Positions 6,773 to 15,623 of a stretch of 15,677 nucleotides of DNA are shown here, piece by piece; positions within the stretch are counted from its first letter, which is position 1; each line of letters begins with the position of its first letter. Both the position numbers and the translations under genes were made by a program. The stretch is from positions 1-15,677 of the forward strand of contig DATGMB010000076.1 of NCBI GenBank assembly GCA_035293845.1, given 5' to 3'. Below the pieces are notes generated by a model that worked only from the letters and a program-made list of their open reading frames with translations, did no database searches and was not told where the DNA came from. The stretch is from DATGMB01 sp035293845. GTDB lineage: Bacteria > Acidobacteriota > Terriglobia > Bryobacterales > Bryobacteraceae.

Positions 6773-8602
6773 ATGCTGTCCCGAAGTAAGATGTTTGCTC
6801 TACTGCTCGCTGTGGGGCTGTTCACCGTGGCCGCGGCCGCAACCGACCCCTACTGCCCCGCCTACCCGCCGGATGCACGCGCCCGCTGGAAGGAGGCAGA
6901 AGCGCGCCTGCGCGCCTTCCGCAGCTACTCGGCGGCGCACGTCCATGCGCAGGTCCGGGGTAAGGTCGTCCTGGCCAACATGCCGAACCTCATCGACCAG
7001 TACATCTTCGGCAAGATGCAGGCGGACGGCGTCGCGCCCGCCCCTCAGTCCGGAGACTCCGAGTTCCTGCGCCGTGTCTACCTAGACCTCACAGGGCGGC
7101 TCCCCACGGTCCAGCAGGCGCAGGATTTTCTGAACAGCACCGACCCCGGCAAGCGCCCGGCGCTGGTCGAGCAACTGCTGGCCTCCCCCGCGTATATCGA
7201 TAAATGGACGCTATTCTACGGCAATCTCTTTCAGGTCACCAGCGGGTATTACAATCTCATTTCGATTCAATCGCGCAACCTGTTCAATCAGTACCTGCGC
7301 GAGTTCGTTTCGAGCGACCGCTCCTGGGCCGACGTGGCCCGCGAGATCCTCACGGCCAGCGGCGACTCTTATCAGACCGGCCCGCCCAACTATATGGTCC
7401 GCGGCATTCAGCAGGGCGACCCCATCCAGGACACCTGGGATACCCTCACGGACCAGAACACGGTCGCGTTCCTGGGCCTCAAGACGCTGTGTGTCTCCTG
7501 CCATGACGGCCGCGGCCACCTGGAGCAGATCAACCTGTTCCTCGCGCCGAAGAAGCGCACCGATTTCTGGGGGATGTCGGCGTTTCTATCCCGCATGGGC
7601 ATGGACCAGGTGCCGATCGACGATTACTTCCAGCGGTACCACGTGATCCTCATGGATGCGAGCTCCGGCGGGTACCCCGCGTGGGTGGACCCGAACAATC
7701 CCGGACCGCGGCCGGCGCGCTACGGCGGGCCCTACAGTCCGGTCTTTATGCTCACCGGTGAAACCCCGGCTACCGGACAATACCGTTCCGAGCTGGCGCG
7801 GATGATCACGTCGAACCGGCAGTTCGCGCGCGCCGCGGTCAACTACATCTGGGCCGCGATGTTCACGCAGGGCATTGTCGATCCGCCCGGCCAATGGGAC
7901 ATCATGCGGATCGATCCCAACAATCCGCCGCCCGCCCCGTGGACGATCCAGCCCACGCATCCCGAGCTGATCAATGCGCTGGCCGACGAGTTCGTGTCCA
8001 GCAACTACAGCATCAAGCACATGATCCGGCTGATGGCGAATTCGCAGGCCTACCAGCTTTCGAGCCAGTACGGCGGAACCTGGAACCCGGTCTACGACCA
8101 GTATTTCGCGCGGCACATCGCGCGGCGGCTCGCGGCCGAGGAGGTCTACGACGCGGTGGCGCAGGCCACCATGACCGCCTATCCGATGGAAGTCGAAGGC
8201 TACAGCGCACCGATTAATTACGCGGGCCAGCTCCCCGACCCGACCGAGCCGCGCAACGACGGCACCGTTCAGAATTTCCTCAACACCTTCGGGCGCGGCG
8301 ACTGGTGGAATAACCCGCGCAACTCGACCAGCACCATCATTCAGGCGTTGTTCATGATGAACGACAATTCGGTCAACTTCCGGACCTTTACCGGCAAGCC
8401 CAACCGCGTCGTATGGCTCCTCAGCCAGAACTTGAGCGACACCGACGCCATCAACAACATGTTCCTGGCCGCCCTGAGCCGCTATCCGACCGCCGCCGAA
8501 ATGCAGGCCATCAACCAGGACCGCACCGGCACGCGCGACCAGTGGTTCACCGACATCCAGTGGGCGCTGCTCAACAAGCTGGACTTTCTGTTCAACCATT
8601 AG
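6773..8602 (+). CDS. Exported DUF1549/DUF1553 (planctomycete cytochrome-type) protein
   Basis: Exported protein of 609 residues from the ATG at 6773; its biochemical function is not established. A Sec signal peptide (to about residue 23) precedes a DUF1549 domain (about 70-285), marked by R-V-Y-L-D-L-T-G-R-L-P-T. A single C-V-S-C-H near residue 240 is a c-type haem-binding motif, so periplasmic haem attachment is expected. A DUF1553 domain (about 335-600) shows A-R-A-A-V-N-Y-I-W, H-P-E-L-I-N-A-L-A-D-E-F and R-R-L-A-A-E-E-V-Y-D-A-V. The separate N-terminal cytochrome domain found in many planctomycete relatives is absent. An in-frame TTG at 6767 is an alternative start, but ATG is preferred; both lie a few bases from the predicted transcription start. 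Cys28 after the signal does not sit in a lipobox. It is the first gene of a four-gene operon, with DUF1501 14 bp downstream. Confidence 0.9.
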   Translation: MLSRSKMFALLLAVGLFTVAAAATDPYCPAYPPDARARWKEAEARLRAFRSYSAAHVHAQVRGKVVLANMPNLIDQYIFGKMQADGVAPAPQSGDSEFLRRVYLDLTGRLPTVQQAQDFLNSTDPGKRPALVEQLLASPAYIDKWTLFYGNLFQVTSGYYNLISIQSRNLFNQYLREFVSSDRSWADVAREILTASGDSYQTGPPNYMVRGIQQGDPIQDTWDTLTDQNTVAFLGLKTLCVSCHDGRGHLEQINLFLAPKKRTDFWGMSAFLSRMGMDQVPIDDYFQRYHVILMDASSGGYPAWVDPNNPGPRPARYGGPYSPVFMLTGETPATGQYRSELARMITSNRQFARAAVNYIWAAMFTQGIVDPPGQWDIMRIDPNNPPPAPWTIQPTHPELINALADEFVSSNYSIKHMIRLMANSQAYQLSSQYGGTWNPVYDQYFARHIARRLAAEEVYDAVAQATMTAYPMEVEGYSAPINYAGQLPDPTEPRNDGTVQNFLNTFGRGDWWNNPRNSTSTIIQALFMMNDNSVNFRTFTGKPNRVVWLLSQNLSDTDAINNMFLAALSRYPTAAEMQAINQDRTGTRDQWFTDIQWALLNKLDFLFNH

Positions 8603-8606
8603 CCGC

Positions 8607-8611
8607 GGAGG
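8607..8611 (+). promoter_or_regulatory. Ribosome binding site of the DUF1501 gene
   Basis: GGAGG with five bases before the ATG at 8617. It fixes the start and excludes the upstream in-frame extension that runs inside the preceding gene. Confidence 0.85.
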
Positions 8612-8616
8612 CCGCC

Positions 8617-9966
8617 ATGCGAAAGCCGAATTGCTGCAACAGTCCCGAACATCTCATCTCCCGGCGCCGCCTGCTGTTCGGCGCCGCCGGATTCGGCGCG
8701 TTCCTCGCTGCCGCGCCTCGCGGCGAGGCGAGCACCGCGCCGGGTATCAATCCGCGCGGCACAGCCAAAGCGTGCATCTACATCACGCTCAATGGCGCGC
8801 CGAGCCACCTCGATACCTGGGATCCCAAGGACGGCCCTTGGAATCCACCGGACGCGAACCTGCAGCAGCACGGCAACATGGTCCTCTCCGCCCGCCTGTT
8901 CCCGAACCTCTCGCAAATCACCAACGACCTGCTGGTGCTGCGTTCGGTGAACAGTTGGGAGCTGGCCCACGACCGCGGCCAGTTCTACACCCAGACCGCG
9001 CATCCGGATAATCCGGCGTTCATCGCGGAAAGTCCCAACGTGGGCGCGGTGGTCTCCTACGAGCTCGGCAAGCAGGGGCCGCTGCCGCCGTTCCTGGCCC
9101 TCAACGTCGACGCGCAGTTTCAGGGCGCCAAGTTCCTGGGCGGCTTCAACGAGCCGCTGATCGCGCCGGTGCAGGCCAACGGCCTGACCACGCTCCAGCA
9201 CAATTATTACGGCAACAACAGCCAGTCGCGCTTCAACCAGAAGTACGCCTTCCTGCGCCAGTTGGACGCGCCGCTGATCGCCTCGCCCTACAGCGACGAG
9301 ATGGCCGCGCACGCGACCTTCTACGATTCCGCCAAGACCCTGATGTACGACCCCCGGGTGGCCGCGGTCTTCCAGTTCTCGGCCGACGAGAGCGCGCGCT
9401 ACGGCGACACCGCCTTCGGCCGCGCCTGCATCGTGGCGCGCAACGCCATCCAGTCGCACCTTGGCATCAGCTTCGTCAACATCGTCTTCGACGGCTGGGA
9501 CACGCACGTGGGCATGTTCGACCACAACTACACGCCCAACATGTACACACTGTGCAACGACCTCGACCGCAGCGTGGCCAACCTGACCAACGATTTGCGC
9601 GCCTCGGGCGATCTCGCGACGACGCTCATCGTGATGCTCGGGGAGTTCGGCCGCACGCCGGGGCCGCTCAACGCGCAGGGCGGCCGCGACCACTGGAAGG
9701 ACGCCATGTCCATCGCCATGATCGGCGGCGGGGTGAAGGGCGGCCGCGCCATCGGCGCGACCAGCCCCCTCGGCGACGAAATCACCGACCCCGGCTGGAG
9801 CGGCAACCGCGGCATCTTCATGGAGGACATCGGGTGCACCATCTACTCCGCGCTCGGCATCGACTGGACCAAGACCATCACCAATACGCCCTCCGGCCGC
9901 GTCTTCGAGTACATCCCCCAGGCCGGCGCGGGCGTGTTCACTTCCGTCGACGAGGTGTTCGGCTGA
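8617..9966 (+). CDS. Tat-exported DUF1501 protein
   Basis: DUF1501 proteins have an alkaline phosphatase/sulfatase-like fold, but their reaction is unknown. The 449-residue product begins with a cysteine-containing leader and a twin-arginine signal, S15-R-R-R-L-L-F then G-A-A-G-F-G-A-F-L, so it should be folded and perhaps loaded with metal before export by Tat. Family marks include L-N-G-A-P-S-H-L-D-T-W-D-P-K-D near the start of the mature protein, and F-D-G-W-D-T-H-V-G, M-L-G-E-F-G-R-T-P and G-G-R-D-H-W towards the C-terminus; the Asp and His residues there are plausible metal ligands. The start at 8617 is fixed by GGAGG. It follows its usual partner, DUF1549/DUF1553, by 14 bp, and only one base separates its stop from the next gene. 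Confidence 0.93.
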   Translation: MRKPNCCNSPEHLISRRRLLFGAAGFGAFLAAAPRGEASTAPGINPRGTAKACIYITLNGAPSHLDTWDPKDGPWNPPDANLQQHGNMVLSARLFPNLSQITNDLLVLRSVNSWELAHDRGQFYTQTAHPDNPAFIAESPNVGAVVSYELGKQGPLPPFLALNVDAQFQGAKFLGGFNEPLIAPVQANGLTTLQHNYYGNNSQSRFNQKYAFLRQLDAPLIASPYSDEMAAHATFYDSAKTLMYDPRVAAVFQFSADESARYGDTAFGRACIVARNAIQSHLGISFVNIVFDGWDTHVGMFDHNYTPNMYTLCNDLDRSVANLTNDLRASGDLATTLIVMLGEFGRTPGPLNAQGGRDHWKDAMSIAMIGGGVKGGRAIGATSPLGDEITDPGWSGNRGIFMEDIGCTIYSALGIDWTKTITNTPSGRVFEYIPQAGAGVFTSVDEVFG

Positions 9967-9967
9967 T

Positions 9968-12736
9968 ATGCGGCTCCGGCTGGCGATCCCTATCCTGCTT
10001 GTAGCTCAGGCGGCGCTGGCGCAGCGCGTTGCGTTCGTGTTCATTGACGCGCCTTCGCCGCAACTGACGGCTCACGATTCCTTCCAGGTCACCGCGACGG
10101 CATACGACGCGAACAATAACGCCATTTCGAACGCCGCATTCACCTGGGCCTCTTCGGACACGACCTCGATCACCGTCGATGGCAACGGCAATGTGCAGGG
10201 CGTAGGGCTTGGCTGGGCCGATATCTCCGCCACCGCGGGCGGCGTGCGCGCCACGGTGCGGGTGCAGGTGGTGCCGCTCGCCATCAACGTGCATCCGAAG
10301 AACCAGACGGTGGCCGTGGGAGCGGCCATCCCGTATGCCGCCGACGTGCTCGACGTCAACAGCCAGCCGATGAGCGGCGTGAACCTCCAGTGGCGCGTTT
10401 ACGCTCAGGGCGCCGGGCCCAACAACGGCGCCAGTGTGGACGGCAGTGGCGTGGTCCACGCCGCAGCGGTCGGATCGTACTACGTCGAGGCGTACTTCAA
10501 TTACACGGTGGGCGCCGGGCCATTTATCCCGCGCTTTTTCGGGAACACGCAGCTCACGGTGACGCCGCCGTCTTCTTATACCGCGGTGAGGCTGCTGGAT
10601 AGCGGCGCGGCGCGGCAGAGCTTCAGCCTGCGGGCGCGGCGCGGCATGATGTCGGTCAACGATTCCGGGCAGGTCGCCTATACCGGCTCGCTCGAGGGCT
10701 TTGCGACGGCGGCGCTGGTGTGGAGCGGCGGGGCGTTCACGCCCGTGGCTGCCGGCAGCACCACCGGCATGATGCCGGGGGCCATGCTGATGGATATCGA
10801 CGATCCGGCCTTCAACAACAACGGCGAGATTGCGGCGCACGCCGTGCTGACCACGGGCAATATCCTGCTGTTCGGCGCTGCCAACGGCGCTGCGCACATG
10901 CTGCTGTCCGACGGCAGCTCGGGCGGCGGCGTCACCAACATCCGCAACTTCCAGACCACCCGTTTCAGCCTCAACGACAGCAGCCTGACGCTGTTCCGCG
11001 CCGATTATGAGAACATCGGCGGCACGACGTTTCTCACGGGCCTGTTTACCGTCACCCCGGCGGGCAACGTCATCCAGCAGGTCCCGGGTGCGACGCCGCT
11101 CGACGGCCTTGGCGCGAACTATACCTTCGACCGCGATTTCGGTATCGACAACGCCGGTAATATTCTGTTCTTCGCCAGAGGCAGCAACGGCGCGCGTGTG
11201 CTCTACCGCATGACGCCCGACCAGACGATCACCCGCGTCATCGGCATGGGCGACAAGATCGGCGGCAACGCCATCGTTTCCCTCAGCAACGTAGCGGTGG
11301 GCAAGGGAGGGCAGTACGCGGTCACGGTGAATAACGGACAGCAACAATATTTGTTGCTCTATAACGGCGACCCCGCGAAACCGAAAACGATGCCGATCAA
11401 CTGGGCCAACAGTGTATACGCCATCGGCAAATCGGGCGAAGCGCTCGGCTATGGCGATTTCGGCCAGGGCTTCGGCCTGTATCGCTGTAACGGCACGACG
11501 GCAAAGCCGGCGCTCCTCACCGGCACGACATCGCCCATCGGCGACCTCTACACGCAGTTCGATTCCGGCGGCATCGACGCCAAGGGCGAAGTCATCGCGC
11601 AGGCGCGCACGGCCAACAACCTGCTGCTGGTGGTCAAAGCGGGACCGACGCCCGATTCGCCGGCCACGATCCTGTTCCAGACCGGCACCACGGTCAACGC
11701 CGCCGCCGGACCGGCGTTTCAGAATCTGGTTCTCAACAGCCACGCTGGAAACCCGATGATCAAAACCGCTACCTTCTTCCCCAGCGTCTTCGAGGTGGCG
11801 AACGGTGCGCTCGTACCGCGCCTGGTGGACGGCGACATGATGCCCGGCGGCTGGTTCTACGAGGGCGCCGAAGATACGCGCCGCAGCCCCGATGGGAGCC
11901 TGGTGGTCTCGACCGACGACAGTATCAATCTGGTCAGCGCCTCCGCGTCCACGCCGCTGGGCCACTTTCCGCAGCGCAGCCAGGGCGGGCAGATTTACAC
12001 CGGCTACCAGGTGGCGGCCAACAGCGCCGGCACGGTCGCCATTACCGGCGGCACCAGTTTCGGCGTGCAGGCGATCTCCCTGGTGCGGAACGGCGCAGCC
12101 ACGCCGATCGCTTATCTCGGCACGGGAAATGCCTTCTACCGCACGGTGAGCCCGGGCGGCGGATTCTTCAACCAATCGTTCGATATCGGCATGGACGAAT
12201 CCGGCAACGTTTACGCCAACATGGGCGTTTCCGGCGGCCCGAACGGATTGTTCGAATATACCGGCTCGGGCTGGACGGCGCTGCTCAAGATCGGCGACAC
12301 CTACGACGGCCGCGCCGTCACCGGGATCAACGGGATCCGCGTGGCCGGCAGCGCCTGCGCCGCGCTGATCGCCACCAGCGGCAACGTGCTGCACCTGGCG
12401 ATCTACCAGGGCGGCGCGTGGACCGACCTGATCAACAGCGCCGACGGCATCCCGACCGGCGGCAGCATCGGCGCGACCGGCAGCATCTCGAACCAGTTCG
12501 ACCTCAACCGCAACGGAGCCGTCGCCGCCATTGTCTTCGGCAGCGGCAAGCAGTACCTCGTCTACGCCGATGGCAGCAGGATGGTCGTGGCGGCGCAACT
12601 CGACCGGCCGCTCGTCAACGGCGAGTATCTCGCGAGTTTCTTTACGCCCGGCATCAACGATGACGGCCGGATCTTCTGCACGGGCATCAATCTCAATGGG
12701 CAAACGGTGCTGTATGAATTCGATCCGCAATCTTAA
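9968..12736 (+). CDS. Large secreted protein with two Ig-like (Big_2) domains and N-x-x-G repeats
   Basis: Exported 922-residue protein of unknown function. A Sec signal peptide ends at about A18 (A-Q-A-A-L-A, then Q-R). Two bacterial Ig-like domains follow (about 20-103 and 104-200), shown by W-A-S-S-D-T-T-S-I-T-V and the ending V-R-V-Q-V-V-P. From residue 205 on, units recur every 40-60 residues around an N/D-x-x-G-x-(V/I) core, for example N-D-S-G-Q-V-A-Y, N-N-N-G-E-I-A-A, D-N-A-G-N-I-L-F, D-E-S-G-N-V-Y and N-D-D-G-R-I-F. This suggests a beta-propeller or similar solenoid. No sortase signal, PEP-CTERM or membrane anchor is seen at the C-terminus. GAGGTG at 9951-9956 may be its ribosome binding site. 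One base separates it from DUF1501, and it overlaps the next gene by 23 bp. Confidence 0.88.
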   Translation: MRLRLAIPILLVAQAALAQRVAFVFIDAPSPQLTAHDSFQVTATAYDANNNAISNAAFTWASSDTTSITVDGNGNVQGVGLGWADISATAGGVRATVRVQVVPLAINVHPKNQTVAVGAAIPYAADVLDVNSQPMSGVNLQWRVYAQGAGPNNGASVDGSGVVHAAAVGSYYVEAYFNYTVGAGPFIPRFFGNTQLTVTPPSSYTAVRLLDSGAARQSFSLRARRGMMSVNDSGQVAYTGSLEGFATAALVWSGGAFTPVAAGSTTGMMPGAMLMDIDDPAFNNNGEIAAHAVLTTGNILLFGAANGAAHMLLSDGSSGGGVTNIRNFQTTRFSLNDSSLTLFRADYENIGGTTFLTGLFTVTPAGNVIQQVPGATPLDGLGANYTFDRDFGIDNAGNILFFARGSNGARVLYRMTPDQTITRVIGMGDKIGGNAIVSLSNVAVGKGGQYAVTVNNGQQQYLLLYNGDPAKPKTMPINWANSVYAIGKSGEALGYGDFGQGFGLYRCNGTTAKPALLTGTTSPIGDLYTQFDSGGIDAKGEVIAQARTANNLLLVVKAGPTPDSPATILFQTGTTVNAAAGPAFQNLVLNSHAGNPMIKTATFFPSVFEVANGALVPRLVDGDMMPGGWFYEGAEDTRRSPDGSLVVSTDDSINLVSASASTPLGHFPQRSQGGQIYTGYQVAANSAGTVAITGGTSFGVQAISLVRNGAATPIAYLGTGNAFYRTVSPGGGFFNQSFDIGMDESGNVYANMGVSGGPNGLFEYTGSGWTALLKIGDTYDGRAVTGINGIRVAGSACAALIATSGNVLHLAIYQGGAWTDLINSADGIPTGGSIGATGSISNQFDLNRNGAVAAIVFGSGKQYLVYADGSRMVVAAQLDRPLVNGEYLASFFTPGINDDGRIFCTGINLNGQTVLYEFDPQS

Positions 12737-15452
12737 GCTGGCGCTGCTGACCGGGCTCATGGCGACGGCGGCCTACGCCCAGAGCGCCTACGTGCGCATC
12801 TCCGCGCCCGCCGCGTCCGTGCTGGCCGGCGCGCAGATGCAGCTTTCCGCCACCGTGATCGATCCCGCCGGCACGCCGCTCGACGCCAGCGGCCTGAGCT
12901 GGACTTCGTCGGACGCGAATTCCGGCCCGATCTCGGCCTCGGGCGTGCTCCAGGGAGTGCTGCCGGCCGACGTCACCATCACCGCAACGGACGCCAACAC
13001 CGACGCGTCCGCCAACATCCTGGTTCACATCGTGCCGAAGGCGATCACGATTCAGCCCGCGAAGCTTCAAGTCGCGGCTGGGAACACCGCCTCGATCACC
13101 GCGCAGGCGCTCGACGCTTCGGGCAACGGGATTGCGGGGGTTCAATTCCAGTATGCGTCGGGCGAGCCGTCCGTCGCTACGGTCGCGGCCGATGGCACCG
13201 TCAGCGGCGTCGCGGAGGGCTTCGCCACCGTCGAAGCCCGCATTGCCGGCGTGGCTTCGAACGCGGCGCTCGTCGCCACCATCCCTGTGCACGTCACGCC
13301 CAAGCCGCCGTACAAGATTCGCAAGCTGTTTTCGACCGAAACCTCCGCGCCGACCACCATTACGGCGTACACCGCGCTTAGCGCGGTGAGCGCCGGGGAG
13401 GTCGCCGCGATTGCCGACCTCGCCAACGGCTCGCAGGCCGCGCTGCTCCTCGAAAACGGCAAGCAGACGCTGCTGGCCGTCACCGGCCGCGTGCTGCCCA
13501 ACGCCGGCCGCATGGCGATGCGGATCGACGGCATTTCCGCCAACGCCAACGGGGATGTGGCGCTCGATATCGAATATCCGTCGCAGTGGTGCAGCCATTC
13601 GATCCTCTTCATCCCGCACGGCCAGCCCGAGCAGGAATTGGACGCCGGGCCGTGCTTCGCGCCGCTCGACCCGCGCGCCCTCGCTAGCGACGGCAGCGTG
13701 CTTTACCGCAATGGCGACCAGATCTGGAAGAACGATCCGGTGAACGGCCCGCGGCTGCTGTTTTCGATCGCCACGCAGCCGCCGCTGAGCGATCCGGTGT
13801 CGAACGTCAACAACTTCTACCCCTCGCGCGCCGGCACATTCATTCTCTCCGCCAACACCGCTTCCGGCGCCCAGCAGTATTTCTATTACGACGGCAAGGC
13901 TCTGACACCGGTACTCAAATCCGGCCAGGCGGCCGGCGGTTATACGATCGCCAACCTGAACTGGATCGCCGGCGGCTCGGACGGCAAATTTTACGCGACG
14001 TTCACCACCAGCAATGGCACGAACTACTCCGGCCTGGCGCAACTGGCGCCCGGGCCGTTTCAGATTCTCGTCAAGAGTGGCGATCCGGCCGGCGGGGGCA
14101 GTTTCGGCTGGGCGCAAACGCTTGCCGATGCCGGCCCTGCGGGTGTGCTGCTCACCGATGACCTGAACATTAATAACAGCTACGGCACCTGGCTGGCTTT
14201 ATGGAACGGCGGCACCCTCACGCCTCTGACCAAAGTTGCGGGATGGAACTCGATGCTGGCGGGTGCGCTGCCGGCCTCCGGTGCGCCGGTCGTGTCCGTC
14301 GAGCTGAGCGGCGATACCAATCTACCGCTCCGCAGTTTCGCCCCCGGAGCTTCTCCCGCCGTCCTGCAGCCCGCGGGCCAGCCGTTGCCGGTCCCGGTCC
14401 CCGGATCAATAGACTGGCATTATGCTTCGCACGGCGGATCGGACAGCGCTTTTCCTGTGCGCGCCGCGGCGGACGCGCTGCTGAACGTCGGCGGATCGGT
14501 GCAGACCATCGCGCCCGCAGGCGGAACGCTGCCCAACGGCCAACTCGCGCTCCAGATCGGCGCCGTGGCGGCGAACGAATCGGGCGATCTGGTGTTCTCC
14601 GCCGGCTTCGCCAACGGCAACGGCATCTTCCGCTATCATGCCGGCGGCACCTTCGATACCATCGCCGATACCAGCGTGCCGGGGAAAGGTGCGCCTGGCG
14701 GCATGAATTTCAACTGGGCGGGCACCTGGCGCGGGCGCTACGTGGCGTTGAACGATAGCGGCGCGGCCGCGGTCATCGGCAACTACAACAGCGTCAACCG
14801 TATCGTGTTTTACGGCGCGGGCGCGCCGGTCCAGGTGGCGCAGCAGAATACCTCCGGTCCCGCGGGCGTGTACACCGCGTTCTGGAACGTAGCGGTCGAC
14901 AATAACGGCCACGTCCTGTTCATCGCTCCCACGGCCGACGGCCACACGTCGGCCTTCTACTGGGACGGCAATTCGGTCAAAAAGGTGATCGGCACGGGCG
15001 ATTCCGGAGCCGCCGGCCTGCCGGTGAACGAGCTGTCCAATATCGCCGGCGCCGGCAACGGTTTCCTGATTCTGACCGCCACCGGCAACTATGCCAACCG
15101 CGAGCTGCGCTACTGGGATGGCGCGAATTTGACCACCCTCCAGTCTTCCGATTACACCATCTTCGACGGCATCGGCCTGAGCTGGTACTGGGGTAACGAA
15201 TGCACGCTGGCCGCTAACGGCGATGTCCACTGCATGGTGTACACGCAGGATGGCGGCGTAGGCATCTCCGCGCACCGGCGTAGCGGCGCCGACCTGGTGG
15301 TGGCCCGCTCCCGCGACCAGTTCCCCGGCGGAGAGTGGCTGATCGAGCCGCTCTCGGTCAGTTCTTCGGCCTCCGGCACGGTCTACTTTGCCGCCCACAT
15401 GTACAAGGATGGAAACGAGTTTCTTGCGCTGTACCAGGCCACCCCGCAGTGA
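12714..15452 (+). CDS. Second large secreted Ig-like / N-x-x-G repeat protein, paralogue of the preceding gene
   Basis: Exported 912-residue protein of unknown function with the same plan as its upstream neighbour. A Sec signal peptide ends A-Y-A then Q23. Two Ig-like domains follow (about 24-107 and 108-196; S-W-T-S-S-D-A-N-S and P-S-V-A-T-V-A-A-D-G-T-V-S-G-V are typical Big_2 sequence), then a linker V-T-P-K-P-P-Y like the neighbour's V-T-P-P-S-S-Y. Repeats occur from about 200 to the end (A-N-A-N-G-D-V-A-L, N-E-S-G-D-L-V-F, N-D-S-G-A-A-A-V, D-N-N-G-H-V-L-F, A-N-G-D-V-H). The ATG at 12714 is chosen because the signal peptide begins there; an in-frame extension to 12531 gives Ser/Arg-rich sequence that merely shadows the upstream gene. 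The 23-bp overlap and the lack of a ribosome binding site point to coupled translation. Confidence 0.88.
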   Translation: MNSIRNLKLALLTGLMATAAYAQSAYVRISAPAASVLAGAQMQLSATVIDPAGTPLDASGLSWTSSDANSGPISASGVLQGVLPADVTITATDANTDASANILVHIVPKAITIQPAKLQVAAGNTASITAQALDASGNGIAGVQFQYASGEPSVATVAADGTVSGVAEGFATVEARIAGVASNAALVATIPVHVTPKPPYKIRKLFSTETSAPTTITAYTALSAVSAGEVAAIADLANGSQAALLLENGKQTLLAVTGRVLPNAGRMAMRIDGISANANGDVALDIEYPSQWCSHSILFIPHGQPEQELDAGPCFAPLDPRALASDGSVLYRNGDQIWKNDPVNGPRLLFSIATQPPLSDPVSNVNNFYPSRAGTFILSANTASGAQQYFYYDGKALTPVLKSGQAAGGYTIANLNWIAGGSDGKFYATFTTSNGTNYSGLAQLAPGPFQILVKSGDPAGGGSFGWAQTLADAGPAGVLLTDDLNINNSYGTWLALWNGGTLTPLTKVAGWNSMLAGALPASGAPVVSVELSGDTNLPLRSFAPGASPAVLQPAGQPLPVPVPGSIDWHYASHGGSDSAFPVRAAADALLNVGGSVQTIAPAGGTLPNGQLALQIGAVAANESGDLVFSAGFANGNGIFRYHAGGTFDTIADTSVPGKGAPGGMNFNWAGTWRGRYVALNDSGAAAVIGNYNSVNRIVFYGAGAPVQVAQQNTSGPAGVYTAFWNVAVDNNGHVLFIAPTADGHTSAFYWDGNSVKKVIGTGDSGAAGLPVNELSNIAGAGNGFLILTATGNYANRELRYWDGANLTTLQSSDYTIFDGIGLSWYWGNECTLAANGDVHCMVYTQDGGVGISAHRRSGADLVVARSRDQFPGGEWLIEPLSVSSSASGTVYFAAHMYKDGNEFLALYQATPQ

Positions 15453-15538
15453 TTGCCGATAGTTAACGGGACGCCCGCATAAGTTTACAACCGAGTCTTA
15501 CGCGCCCGACGTAGGGTTAATAGAGGAGCGGAGTTGGA

Positions 15539-15592
15539 GGCGGCCGAACGCAGCCGCCGTGCAGTACCCGCGGTTCCGGTCCGTACCGGGAC
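15539..15592 (+). other. Two hairpins in the leader of the last, partial gene
   Basis: The first hairpin is GGCGGC, an 8-base loop, then GCCGCC (15539-15558). The second is an 8-bp stem with one wobble around a CCGT loop (15573-15592). They lie within the 171-bp gap between the operon end and the next ATG. The short TTTT at 15599-15602 lies six bases beyond the second stem, so weak termination of the upstream operon is as plausible as leader regulation. No known riboswitch class was recognised. The earlier part of the gap (15453-15538) shows nothing clear. Confidence 0.45.
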
Positions 15593-15613
15593 GCGGCATT
15601 TTCTATACGTAAC

Positions 15614-15619
15614 GAGGAG
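15614..15619 (+). promoter_or_regulatory. Ribosome binding site of the last, partial gene
   Basis: GAGGAG with four bases before the ATG at 15624, a strong Shine-Dalgarno match that defines the start. Confidence 0.75.
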
Positions 15620-15623
15620 CGTT

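Noticed and set aside
6773..6860. Lipoprotein signal in the DUF1549 protein (Cys28 after the hydrophobic segment)
   Set aside because: The residues before the cysteine are D-P-Y, which do not fit a lipobox; a cleavage after A-A-A-A is more likely.
8413..8616. N-terminal extension of the DUF1501 gene
   Set aside because: It lies inside the DUF1549 gene and would bury the Tat signal. The GGAGG at 8607-8611 fixes the ATG at 8617.
12531..12713. N-terminal extension of the second Ig-like gene
   Set aside because: Ser/Arg-rich shadow of the preceding gene; the signal peptide begins exactly at the ATG at 12714.
9938..12760. 940-codon open frame on the minus strand opposite the first Ig-like repeat gene
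   Set aside because: Mirrors the plus-strand gene almost exactly. The plus strand has a signal peptide, Ig-like domains and repeats, while the minus-strand translation is Arg/Val/Gly-rich with no motif. The length reflects codon bias in the sense gene.
12693..14117. 474-codon minus-strand frame opposite the second Ig-like repeat gene
   Set aside because: Arg/Gly-rich shadow translation without motifs; the sense frame encodes a clear exported protein.
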